NCBI GenBank assembly: GCA_044450785.1
Contig: JBIOJM010000194.1
Span: 1 to 18,738, forward strand
DNA length: 18,738 nucleotides
Direction: 5' to 3'
Source: JBIOJM01 sp044450785
Lineage (GTDB): Bacteria; Planctomycetota; Planctomycetia; Isosphaerales; Isosphaeraceae
Part shown: positions 1-7,538 of the stretch, one piece after another
How positions within the stretch are numbered: the first letter of the stretch is position 1
How the letters are laid out: each line of letters starts with the position of its first letter
Position numbers and translations under genes: made by a program
Notes under the pieces: model-generated
What the model was told of the DNA's origin: nothing
Seen by the model: only the letters and a program-made list of their open reading frames with translations
The model's database searches: none

Positions 1-78
1 TCGGAGCCCGCAATTCATCCACCGCGGGATCTGCGCAACAATGGTACGGCGGCGCGGTATGGCAGCCCGCTCGACGGC

Positions 79-510
79 TTAAGTGCAGTCTTGATTTCCG
101 TTCCCCGCGTCAGTGTTATTTGAGCATCCGTCAAGAGGATTGGTTTGACACCACTCGTCGTTATCGCAGTCGGCTTGATCCGCGTACAGATATACAGTCG
201 CACAGTACTTCGGCTTTCTCGTACAGGGACCGGATGTTGACCTGTTGATGCAGTCCGACCATGCCCTGGGTGGCTGAAGTGTGTAGTACTCGGCGCTTGT
301 TCTATCGCTGCAAGTGTAGATGCCGCCGGGTGTGGTAATCCCCGAAGTTGAAACACAAGTGCCTGCCCCTGAGCTGCACGGAATCTGGGTGCTGCCGACA
401 CACGCTGTGTTCATGCCAGGACAGATCCCCTGTCCGACTGCGTCTCTGAAGATCCAGAATGCGGACGCAACGACGAGCGCGATGACCGAAAGGGCGCGAT
501 TGGCGTTCAT
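79..510 (-). CDS. Small exported cysteine-rich protein, function unknown
   Basis: A 143-residue protein of no family I can name. The start at 510 is chosen because GGAG lies just upstream and because it puts a signal peptide at the N-terminus (MNANR, then a hydrophobic stretch to about residue 20, with likely cleavage near AVG-Q). A longer reading frame reaches 582 but would bury the signal. The mature part is rich in Ser, Thr, Asn and Gly and has 12 cysteines, often in short CxxxxxC or CxxxxxxxxxxC spacing. This suggests a disulfide-bonded protein outside the cytoplasm (inference). It lies 80 bases downstream of the pseudopilin-like gene on the same strand, so the two are probably co-transcribed. 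It could be a minor surface-appendage component or an unrelated secreted protein. Confidence 0.65.
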   Translation of the reverse strand: MNANRALSVIALVVASAFWIFRDAVGQGICPGMNTACVGSTQIPCSSGAGTCVSTSGITTPGGIYTCSDRTSAEYYTLQPPRAWSDCINRSTSGPCTRKPKYCATVYLYADQADCDNDEWCQTNPLDGCSNNTDAGNGNQDCT

Positions 511-590
511 GGAAGTCTCCGTTGAGGGTTGTCCATGGGGAACATGGCCGCTGCAGCGAGTTTGACGCGACAGGATCGCCAACCGGCGTC

Positions 591-1577
591 TCAGTCACCG
601 CCGCTGACGCTGCCGATAGCGATCCAGACCTGTTTTTTGATCGAGTTGGCCGCGGTCTCCACGTGTCCGTCGCCGTAGAGGATGTTCACTAGCCCAGGGT
701 GAAGGGAACGCGGAGGCATCAGGCCGAAGGCGTCCATCCCGCATGTCGGGCGCGGGTCATTCGGGGCACCATTGTGGTTGTACGATGTGTAATCCGCGCC
801 AAAGTAATACCAGTACCTTCCCTCGTCGAAAATCCATCCCTGGATCGGCGCGGTGAGACAATACTGGATGTAGACGTCGTCGGGCGGGAGCACCCCCGGG
901 GGAGCATCAACCGGCACCCTCCAGTCACGAGAAACGACGCCTTGGCCGGAACTGTTGTAACTGCCACCAAGGCGTTCGCTGCCGAACGCCGTGCGCGACA
1001 ACCCGTCGGTGATCGCCGCGGCTCTGGGCAAGAAACCGACGGCAAACGGACCGTCGAGTGGTCCCGTCGGTCGGTTTGGTTGAAGACGCCCGGAATTCAA
1101 ACGATAAGAGTTGCGATGGTTCGGCTCTCCGTCGCTGGGGCAAAGGAAAACGCTGAGTCGAGTAACCCTCGCCGTGTGGTTTTCGAGCGCCGGACGATCG
1201 CCGCTTTCGAAGTGAAGGTCCATGTTGATCGACGAGTAAAGCGGCTGCGCGTCCAGGTAAGGCAGGAGCCGGACGAACGCCGACATGTAGTTTGCGGACG
1301 TGATGTTATAGCCTCCCGACCATACGAGATACCCGGGGGGAAACATCCCGCTCTCGGTTTCGTAAGCGTTCATGGCGATCCCGATCTGGCGCAAGTTCGA
1401 AGAGCACTGCGCTCGCCGCGCAGCTTCGCGCGCTGACTGCACGGCCGGGATCACTAGACCCACCAGAAGCCCGATAATCCCGATGACGACCAACAACTCG
1501 ATGAGAGTGAAGGCCGCGGAAGCGCGAGCCCTTGTCGAGCAACGACCATGCACAGAGGAGAAAGAATCGGGACCCAT
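591..1577 (-). CDS. DUF1559 family pseudopilin-like protein with type IV prepilin N-terminus
   Basis: This 328-residue protein has the prepilin signature: a basic leader ending in AAFTLIELLVVIGIIGLL, where a prepilin peptidase would cut before the Phe, followed by a long hydrophobic helix and the AREAARRAQCSSNLRQIG segment typical of DUF1559. The C-terminus carries the family's H-x-G-x-x-N-x-x-x-x-D-G-H motif (HPGLVNILYGDGHV), close to the end. DUF1559 proteins are greatly expanded in Planctomycetes; they are thought to be exported or assembled by a type II/type IV-pilus-like system, but individual roles are unknown. The start at 1577 has GGAG ten bases upstream. The open frame extends to 1622 without a better ribosome site. 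It is followed by a 12-cysteine exported protein on the same strand. Confidence 0.92.
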   Translation of the reverse strand: MGPDSFSSVHGRCSTRARASAAFTLIELLVVIGIIGLLVGLVIPAVQSAREAARRAQCSSNLRQIGIAMNAYETESGMFPPGYLVWSGGYNITSANYMSAFVRLLPYLDAQPLYSSINMDLHFESGDRPALENHTARVTRLSVFLCPSDGEPNHRNSYRLNSGRLQPNRPTGPLDGPFAVGFLPRAAAITDGLSRTAFGSERLGGSYNSSGQGVVSRDWRVPVDAPPGVLPPDDVYIQYCLTAPIQGWIFDEGRYWYYFGADYTSYNHNGAPNDPRPTCGMDAFGLMPPRSLHPGLVNILYGDGHVETAANSIKKQVWIAIGSVSGGD

Positions 1578-1622
1578 GGGAGATCTCCGGTCTATGCCAG
1601 GACCAACCCCGGACCGCCTCAC

Positions 1623-2283
1623 GATTTCAATCTGAGAAATGAACCTCGCTGATCAAAAACAACGCGTAGCGTACCCCCCCCCCTCCGGATCGTGTCAAGA
1701 GGCTCGTGGGTTTTTATTATTTATTTTTTCCCCCCACGACCAACAGGGAGTCCCAGGAGAATTGCCCCGCCGCCCTAGTCTGTCAACGAAAAAACTGTTT
1801 TTCGGCATCATCGGCCGCGACGTCGCGGTCGATGGCACCGGCCGGCCCCTCTATCCCCAAGGGCGACGCTGGCACGAGCCTGTACGCCCGGTGCGACGAA
1901 CAGGCCAATTCCCCAGACGCCTGTGAGGACGTTCGCGGCCCTGGATATCGGTCCCGATCGACGCACGGCGTACCCCACCTGGGGCAAACGCTCTGAACTG
2001 GACCGGACATGCCGGCCGGGACCGCCTGGAGAGCTGCTGCGCGTACGATCACCATTTTACCGGCGGGCTGTCAAGCACGGGAGGGAAGAACATCGAACGC
2101 GGTCCCGGAATTGGGCTGAAGCCCGGACCAAACGATGCGTCATTGGTTCGCTCCGCCGACTCTCGGTTTCAGCGGGCTTGTGGGAGTCCCGCCTTGGGTC
2201 GGTATGATGGCTCCCAGGATGTGGGGACCGTGCCGGTAACCAGACGCCGGACCATCCTTGGCGATTCGAAGGGAGATCCGTCG
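1623..2283. other. Non-coding stretch between divergent genes
   Basis: About 660 bases without a convincing gene. The short reading frames here lack ribosome sites and recognisable protein features. The stretch holds a C10 tract (1674-1683), an AT-rich patch (1711-1730) that is unusual for this GC-rich window, and a small hairpin with A-rich and T-rich arms (1787-1793 and 1798-1804). It separates the divergently transcribed pseudopilin-like and TPR-like genes, so it should hold the promoters of both. Confidence 0.6.
1668..1698 (-). promoter_or_regulatory. Candidate promoter with a G10 tract in its spacer (minus strand)
   Basis: Read on the minus strand, a perfect TTGACA hexamer (1698 to 1693) is followed by a 19-base spacer and then TACGCT (1673 to 1668), which matches a -10 box at only 3 of 6 positions. 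Ten of the spacer bases are a run of G (C on the plus strand, 1674-1683). It lies about 90 bases upstream of the pseudopilin-like start. The -35 match is good and the -10 match is weak, so this is a guess. Confidence 0.25.
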
Positions 2284-4029
2284 GTGTCATCGGCCTTGAA
2301 CAGCGGATCGTCGACATCGCTGGTGCACGAGGGCTGGCATCATTTGAAGAGCCAGCGCCCCCTGGCCGCCTGGGGAAGCTGGCAACGCGCGCTGCGTGCC
2401 GACCCCGATAGGGCGGTGGCCAACCAGGCCCTCTCGACCCTCGAGTCCGCCTGGGACTTGCCGCTGGCGGCGCGGAAACCCTACCGGCTTCGCGAGCCCG
2501 CTGATCGTTCACGTCGCGCTGTCTGGGATGAACAGATGCGGGGATCGAACGCCCAGGACCTCGAGACGACGTCCGAGTTGTTCGGCCGGCTGGCGGCGGA
2601 AGACCCGTCCGACCCCGCGGCATGGTACAACCGTGCTCTTTGCCTGGCCTGGTTGGGAAAGAATCGCGAGTCGGTCGCCGGTCTGGACCGTGTGGTCAAT
2701 CTGGAGGCGGGACGGGCGTTTGATCAGGCCGTCGACGCCTGGACCCTGGCGGAGGTGCTGCGCCAGGGTGGAGGAGCCGAGACGCTGGCCGACGACCTGC
2801 GCTTCGCCTGCACCATCGCCTGGGGGCCCGGTGACACCTCCTGGCTGCTCGACGAGTTTCCCGAAATTGAGACGGTCCCCACGCCGGGCGCCCCGGGTGA
2901 TGCGCTCGACGAGAGCTCCCGGATCGAGGTGTTCGAGTGGCTCGATCGGCCGCGCTCGAGGATCACTGATCGACATCCGAGGGCCGCCGATCTGCCGATC
3001 GTCCTGGCCAGCGTTTTCATCAGCAGGAATTCGCTCAGGCTCTCGAGCCCTCGAGTCGAGACCCTCGAGCGGATCGAGGAGGTCCTTTTCAAGCGGCTCG
3101 ACACCGGCGTCCGGTCGATCCGGCGCGAGGCATCGCCGCTTCCGTTCCCGTTTCTCGACGCCGATCTCTGGATCTTTCGGATCCCACCCGAGGTCGATCC
3201 TGACCTGAAGGATCAGCTCCAGCGCGAGTCGGTCGAGCAGTACTTCGAAAACCAATGGATTCACCGGCCACGTCACGGGCTGGATGACCGTTCTCCACTG
3301 GACGCCGCGCGCCGGGCCCAGAGTGGTGACGCGGCTGCCCGCGCCAAGCTGACGGCGGTCGTCCGGTTGCGCGAACAGGTCGGCAGCCGTCCCAGCGCCC
3401 GGGCCCTCTACCAGGGCTATCCGTTTGACCGGCTGCGACGGCGACTCGGGCTCGAGCTGGTCGATGCCACCACGGTCGATCCCATGGACCTGGGCTGCGC
3501 GGCTCCCGATGAGCTCGATCGGCTCGACGCCGCGGTCCTGGACGACTTGGGCCTGCTCGAGGCGGTCACGTCGGCCGCCGGCCTGAAGGACGATGCGCGG
3601 ACCGCGCGCCTGGCCTCCGGGCTCGTAGAGCGCCGGCCCGGCGCAATCCCCCCGTTCGATCTGACCTCTGTGGTCTCTGCCTTGGTGCGAAACGCGATGA
3701 GCCGCGACGATTACGACGGCGCAATGAGCTGGATCGATCAAGCACGATCGATGGGTGACGACAAGACCGCGACGACCCTGGACGTCTGGCACGCCGAAAT
3801 CCTCGCGCGGGCAGGTCGCGCCGAAGCGGCGCTGTGCGTCTATCTGCGACTCATCAAGCCCGACACGACCGGCGCCGAGCTGGCGCTCGACGCCGCCGAA
3901 ACCATGCTCGACAGCGGTCATCGCGACCAGGCCGAATCGCTCCTGATCGCGGCGCGCGACCTGGGTCGCCGTTTCGGCCGGCACTGGATCGAGCGGCGGG
4001 CGCGGCAGTTGCTCGAAAGCATGCAATAA
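2284..4029 (+). CDS. TPR-like repeat protein, function unknown
   Basis: A 581-residue protein without a signal peptide or membrane segment. The GTG at 2284 is chosen because GGGAG (2271-2275) sits eight bases upstream; the frame is open back to 2143 but without a better site. Helical TPR-like segments are visible near residues 14-45 (WGSWQRALRADPDRA) and 98-141 (AWYNRALCLAWLGKNRESV), and again near the C-terminus (ALCVYLRLIKPD). The middle part (about 270-380) has a WIHRPRHGLD...SPLDAA...LYQGYPFDRLRRRLGLEL stretch, which from memory occurs in other planctomycete TPR proteins of unknown role. It is followed after 19 bases by a small gene with a strong ribosome site, suggesting an operon. It is probably a cytoplasmic scaffold or partner-binding protein. 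Confidence 0.8.
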   Translation: MSSALNSGSSTSLVHEGWHHLKSQRPLAAWGSWQRALRADPDRAVANQALSTLESAWDLPLAARKPYRLREPADRSRRAVWDEQMRGSNAQDLETTSELFGRLAAEDPSDPAAWYNRALCLAWLGKNRESVAGLDRVVNLEAGRAFDQAVDAWTLAEVLRQGGGAETLADDLRFACTIAWGPGDTSWLLDEFPEIETVPTPGAPGDALDESSRIEVFEWLDRPRSRITDRHPRAADLPIVLASVFISRNSLRLSSPRVETLERIEEVLFKRLDTGVRSIRREASPLPFPFLDADLWIFRIPPEVDPDLKDQLQRESVEQYFENQWIHRPRHGLDDRSPLDAARRAQSGDAAARAKLTAVVRLREQVGSRPSARALYQGYPFDRLRRRLGLELVDATTVDPMDLGCAAPDELDRLDAAVLDDLGLLEAVTSAAGLKDDARTARLASGLVERRPGAIPPFDLTSVVSALVRNAMSRDDYDGAMSWIDQARSMGDDKTATTLDVWHAEILARAGRAEAALCVYLRLIKPDTTGAELALDAAETMLDSGHRDQAESLLIAARDLGRRFGRHWIERRARQLLESMQ

Positions 4030-4048
4030 ACGACTCCTGGAGGAGAGC

Positions 4049-4450
4049 ATGAAAGAAAGATCTTCCAAGTCGTTCCTCACCGCGACGCAAAAGAAGATTC
4101 TGCGAGACCAACGCACGAGAGTACCCGCCGAGTTACGGGCGGCATTCGATGCCGCCTTCAGCGCATGGCAGGAGACCTGGTTCAGAGGCGGTTTGGCAAT
4201 GAGCTCTGATCCTCACACGCGGATCGTCGGCAAGGAGTTCGACGCCTTGGTCGCACTCGGTCCCGAAATACTCCCGCTGGTTGTCGGGGCATTGACCGAC
4301 CCCGACAACTTCATGGCCTTGCAGCTTTACGACGCCATCCAGCCCAATGATCGTCTCGTGGTGCAATACGGCCCTGAAGACGAACGCATAGTCGAAGGCG
4401 AACAAGGGCGAGCGCGACGGGCTGTCCAAGGATGGCTCACGAATCGATGA
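4049..4450 (+). CDS. Hypothetical protein, 133 residues
   Basis: I do not recognise the family. The start is well supported: GGAGGAGAG ends one base before the ATG, and the gene begins 19 bases after the stop of the TPR-like gene, so the two are likely co-transcribed. The protein is soluble and mostly helical, with a basic N-terminus (MKERSSKSFLTATQKKIL) and a central segment GPEILPLVVGALTDPDNFMALQLYDAI that resembles a single HEAT-like helical pair. It has no signal peptide, membrane segment or obvious catalytic motif. Its stop lies only seven bases from the convergent stop of the next gene. A role together with the TPR protein is suggested only by position. Confidence 0.75.
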   Translation: MKERSSKSFLTATQKKILRDQRTRVPAELRAAFDAAFSAWQETWFRGGLAMSSDPHTRIVGKEFDALVALGPEILPLVVGALTDPDNFMALQLYDAIQPNDRLVVQYGPEDERIVEGEQGRARRAVQGWLTNR

Positions 4451-4457
4451 CGTGGTT

Positions 4458-5332
4458 TCAAGGATGGGAGGGTGGGACGTGTCGCTTGGCTTCCACCACT
4501 TCCGCCAGGATTGCGATGGCCGACGCCTCGCCGGTTGGCTGTAGACCCGTTGTCACTTTTCCGCTGTTTCGAACGTCAACGAAGTGAGCCAGCCCTCCGC
4601 TCTGGGTCTGCGCGCTCCACAGGCGTTGCTTCATGCTTGCGAGAGTAGGGCCGATTTCCCGCTCCATCCCCAGCAGCCGGATCGCGTAAAGAAGCACTCC
4701 CAGCTTGAACGTGAAATGGCGGCAGGCGGCCCGCTTACCCTCTCGAAACTCGAGCCAATCTGGATAGTTGACGAAATCGACCAGGATTCCCGCCTGACTG
4801 TCCCATGCCGAAAGACCCTCAGGTCGATGATGCGGCCATCGGCCGTCGGAAAACGCCCCAGCGAGAAACCGTGCACAAAATCCTGATCGGCGGGACAATG
4901 CAGGATCTTGTCGATCGGATGAAACAGCACGTCATGCAGCCCGTTCCCAGACCACCCCAGGCGCTCGATGCTCGCCTCCATTTCGAGCGCGGCGGCCGGA
5001 TCGAAGAGCGTCAGGGCCTTCGCGGACCACAGGGTGTCGGTAATCACGTATCCCGCCAAAAGCTTGGGGTCCGTGGGTGCAAGCGTCGGGTCTTTCCAGG
5101 CGATCACGCGCAACGGCCGCTCTTCGCCCGGCCGGGAGATGGACATCACGTGCCTCTGGAGCCACTCGGCTGACCGCGTCACACGGCTCTTGATGGCGGC
5201 ATCGCCGGGCATCCGATACGTGACGGCATCTTGCCACGCAGTCGCCTTGTTTTCCTGGGAGGGCTCGTCCGCGCCGATGCCGAAGACGATCAGCGGCAAG
5301 CAGAGACCGGCCAGATGACGCTTGGGTGACAT
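4458..5332 (-). pseudogene. Exported protein of unknown function, interrupted by a frameshift
   Basis: Two overlapping frames together make one protein. The first (from 5332) begins with a signal peptide (MSPKRHLAGLCLPLIVFGIGA, cleavage before DE) and runs well until about VFRHGT. It then degrades into Ser/Arg-rich text while the next frame picks up with DSQAGILVDFVNYPDWLEF and continues to a natural stop at 4458. The switch is near 4795-4815. The total of 875 bases is one short of a multiple of three, which fits a single lost base in a gene of about 291 codons. The start has AGAGGT upstream. The C-terminal GLQPTGEASAIAILAEV segment is helix-like. No family is recognised. The gene follows the YcaQ-type gene after 24 bases. 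A sequencing error or programmed -1 frameshift is possible, though no classic slippery heptamer is visible. Confidence 0.7.
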
Positions 5333-5356
5333 GATAGACCTCTCATCGACACGGGC

Positions 5357-6568
5357 CTAAACGCGAGCGCGAACCGCGGCGGCCAGAGGCCGGGCGAGAT
5401 CACCACGCTGTTCGACGACGACCGATTCGAGGCCCAGCCAGCCGGCCATCGTCCGGAGCTCGGCGGCCAGGGCGTCGGCGGCCGGGCCGGGCTGGGCATG
5501 GGGTTCGATGTGGGCCGCCAGAACGAGCAGCCTGCGCTTCGTTCGGTCAGCCTTCAAGTCGACGCGGGCCACGAGCCGGTCGCCGAGCAAGAACGGCAAG
5601 ACGTAGTAACCCCATCGCCGCTTTGCCTGTGGCACGAAGATCTCGATGCGGTATTCGAAGTCGAAGAGCCGGGCCGCGCGGGCTCGGTACCAGATCAGCG
5701 GGTCGAACGGCGACAGCAACGTCGCGGCGTCGATCCCGCGCGGTACGCGCGCCTTCGCGTCGAGATAGGCTGGCTGCCGCCAGCTCTCGACCCGCACTTC
5801 ACGCAGCTCACCTGCTTCGACCAGCTCGGCGAGACGCGGGCGAGCCTCCCGAACCGGCATGCGATAGTAATCGGCCAGGTCGTCCGCGGTGCCGACGCCG
5901 TGTGCGCACGCGGCCAGGCGTAGCAACTCGCGTTGCGCCTCTTCGCGTCCCACCTCCCGGCTGTGATGTTCGGGGGGGATGATGTGCTCCGCGAGGTCGA
6001 AGGTGCGCGCGAAGTCGGGTCGGCGCTCGGCCACGGCGAGCTTGCCACGTGCGAAGTGTGCCTCGAGCACGGCCCTGGGGACACTGCCGAACCACGCGCC
6101 CGGGATACGGTGAGGAATGCCATCCCGTTCGGGCACTTGGTCCGCGGCAAGCGGGCCGCGCGTGCCCACTTCGTCCAGGATCCACGCGACATATTCCGGG
6201 TTCTGTTCCAGGAACGACTCGAAGCCGTAAGGCCGAACCCGGTGCGTCTCCATTCTGTGCCGGAGCAATGGCCAGCTCTCAACCGGGACGATCGACGCCT
6301 CGTGGGCCCATTGCTCGGTGAACTCGCGCCTCCGATAGACCAAATCGTCGAGGTGCGACTTCTCATAGGGCCCGAGTCGCGAGAACGGCACCTGGTAGTG
6401 TGCGGGGACGAGGACATTGACGTAGTCGATCTGCAGGAGGCCGAGCTGCCGGATCGTGCGCCGGAGTTCGCGTGCGCCGACCCGGCCGCTGGGACGACGG
6501 CGATCAAAGCCCTGGGCGGCGAGGGCCAGTCGACGCGCTTCGTCCAACGAGAGATCGTCTTGGAACAT
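5357..6568 (-). CDS. YcaQ/AlkZ-type winged-helix DNA glycosylase homologue
   Basis: This 403-residue soluble protein belongs to the winged-helix family that includes E. coli YcaQ and Streptomyces AlkZ, which remove bulky alkylated bases and unhook DNA interstrand crosslinks. Near residue 46 it has Q-I-D, matching the Q-hydrophobic-D active-site motif of the YcaQ branch, followed by the family's YVNVLVPAHYQVPFSRLG and the EQWAHEASIVP segment. The C-terminal half has YYVLPFLLGDRLVARVDLKADR, also typical. The length is close to that of E. coli YcaQ (about 410). The start at 6568 has AGG-rich sequence a few bases upstream. The frameshifted exported protein follows after 24 bases, probably on the same transcript. 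Crosslink repair is inferred from the family only. Confidence 0.88.
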   Translation of the reverse strand: MFQDDLSLDEARRLALAAQGFDRRRPSGRVGARELRRTIRQLGLLQIDYVNVLVPAHYQVPFSRLGPYEKSHLDDLVYRRREFTEQWAHEASIVPVESWPLLRHRMETHRVRPYGFESFLEQNPEYVAWILDEVGTRGPLAADQVPERDGIPHRIPGAWFGSVPRAVLEAHFARGKLAVAERRPDFARTFDLAEHIIPPEHHSREVGREEAQRELLRLAACAHGVGTADDLADYYRMPVREARPRLAELVEAGELREVRVESWRQPAYLDAKARVPRGIDAATLLSPFDPLIWYRARAARLFDFEYRIEIFVPQAKRRWGYYVLPFLLGDRLVARVDLKADRTKRRLLVLAAHIEPHAQPGPAADALAAELRTMAGWLGLESVVVEQRGDLARPLAAAVRARV

Positions 6569-6692
6569 CCGGCCTGCTTTCGATGATGTGGTCCGGTATC
6601 GTTGTGCCGGTAGAGCCTGGGTGGGCTGGTGAAAAGCTGGTCTTGATCTGGCTCGCTGGAGCCGTCGGCTCGGCTGGCTTTTGTTGCGCCGG

Positions 6693-6765
6693 TTTTGGTT
6701 GGAGTCCCGCCTTCAGGCGGAATCCGGGTCTCATGAAACCGCCTGAAGGCGGGACTCCAACAAAA
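6693..6765. repeat. Long palindromic intergenic element (MITE/REP-like)
   Basis: The arms at 6698-6720 and 6739-6761 are perfect 23-base reverse complements around an 18-base loop. With one bulged G they extend to T4/A4 flanks at 6693-6765. The core of each arm is GGAGTCCCGCCTTCAGGCGG. It sits between the YcaQ-type gene and the membrane-protein gene and ends two bases before the latter's stop codon. The size and perfection fit a non-autonomous palindromic element or a strong bidirectional terminator. No transposase is nearby. Confidence 0.8.
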
Positions 6766-6767
6766 GT

Positions 6768-7397
6768 CTACCACCGTTTCGGGATTGCCGTTCCTCTATT
6801 TCCGAAGCTCGATCCTTGCGAACGCTCAGAAAGAGGGCGCCGCAGAGACAACAATTCCTCGACAACCTCCCGGGGCTCTCGCTCCGACAGCTCCGCGGAC
6901 AGGATGTGAACCTCGGCCCCGGAGTAGTCCGACGCTGAATAGAATGGCGGATTGCCGGCCGCCGTGGTCAGGACGTCCAGGAACTCCTGGAAAAACTGGG
7001 GGTCGCGGTACGGGTGCCGGATGAATGTGACGTCAGCGACGCGGCCGTTGACCTGATGACTTCGGGTCGTTAACGCGTACCAGAGATCCTGTCCTCGGCG
7101 TTCGAGGGAGGTTCGCGATTCCTGGTGAGTTAGCGCGACCAAGGACATGGACTGGTTTCGCGCCAAATCGATCAGGGTTTGTGGCAGCCACAGATGGAGC
7201 ACTTCGGCGCGGACGGTAACGCCTGAGCCCGGATTGTCGTGGAGTTCGAGTTCCCGTCCCGGCCGGATCGCCCATGAGTCTAGCCACGTCAACCCGATCC
7301 CCGTCGCCACGATCAAGACCACGATCAAGACCTTGTCGCCCAAGTTCCTGAGCAGTCGTCCTTGCAGCAGCCAGGTCACCGTGATCGGTTTCGTCAT
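6768..7397 (-). CDS. Single-pass membrane protein, function unknown
   Basis: A 209-residue protein I do not recognise. The start at 7397 is chosen because GGAGG (7406-7410) lies eight bases upstream; a longer frame to 7433 lacks this. A basic N-terminus (WLLQGRLLRNLGDK) precedes one transmembrane helix (about residues 23-39, VLIVVLIVATGIGLTWL). The rest, probably outside the cytoplasm, is soluble with no cysteine-rich or catalytic motif. The C-terminus is charged (ELSEREPREVVEELLSLRRPLSERS) and ends immediately beside the palindromic element, so the original C-terminus may have been changed by that insertion (inference). The upstream beta-helix gene on the same strand is separated by a strong hairpin, so this gene may have its own promoter. 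Confidence 0.65.
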   Translation of the reverse strand: MTKPITVTWLLQGRLLRNLGDKVLIVVLIVATGIGLTWLDSWAIRPGRELELHDNPGSGVTVRAEVLHLWLPQTLIDLARNQSMSLVALTHQESRTSLERRGQDLWYALTTRSHQVNGRVADVTFIRHPYRDPQFFQEFLDVLTTAAGNPPFYSASDYSGAEVHILSAELSEREPREVVEELLSLRRPLSERSQGSSFGNRGTAIPKRW

Positions 7398-7455
7398 CGG
7401 AGGAGCCTCCAGAGGAAAGCTCGAGTCGATCACCTCGCTGATCGGCGGCGGTGAG

Positions 7456-7486
7456 GATCGCCCGCGCGTGCTCGCCGCGGGCGATC
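7456..7486. terminator. Perfect 11-bp hairpin between two minus-strand genes
   Basis: The arms GATCGCCCGCG (7456-7466) and CGCGGGCGATC (7476-7486) are perfect reverse complements with a nine-base loop. It lies about 50 bases beyond the stop of the beta-helix gene and 60 bases upstream of the membrane-protein start. There is no T tract on either side, so it is not a classic intrinsic terminator. It could be a factor-dependent terminator, an RNA-stability hairpin or a protein-binding palindrome. Confidence 0.4.
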
Positions 7487-7538
7487 GTGTTGCTCAACCG
7501 GTCCGTCAGTGACCACCGGCAGGAGAGAGCGTGGGTCC

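Noticed and set aside
2179..2200. Partial copy of the palindromic element (GGAGTCCCGCCTT) upstream of the TPR gene
   Set aside because: Only 13 bases match and no second arm is present; it could be chance or a decayed copy.
2509..4116. 535-codon open frame on the minus strand opposite the TPR-like gene
   Set aside because: It is a GC-rich antisense shadow with no ribosome site or family motif; the plus-strand gene has a good start and domain pattern.
4795..4815. Programmed -1 frameshift site
   Set aside because: No standard slippery heptamer or clear downstream stem-loop is seen; a lost base is simpler.
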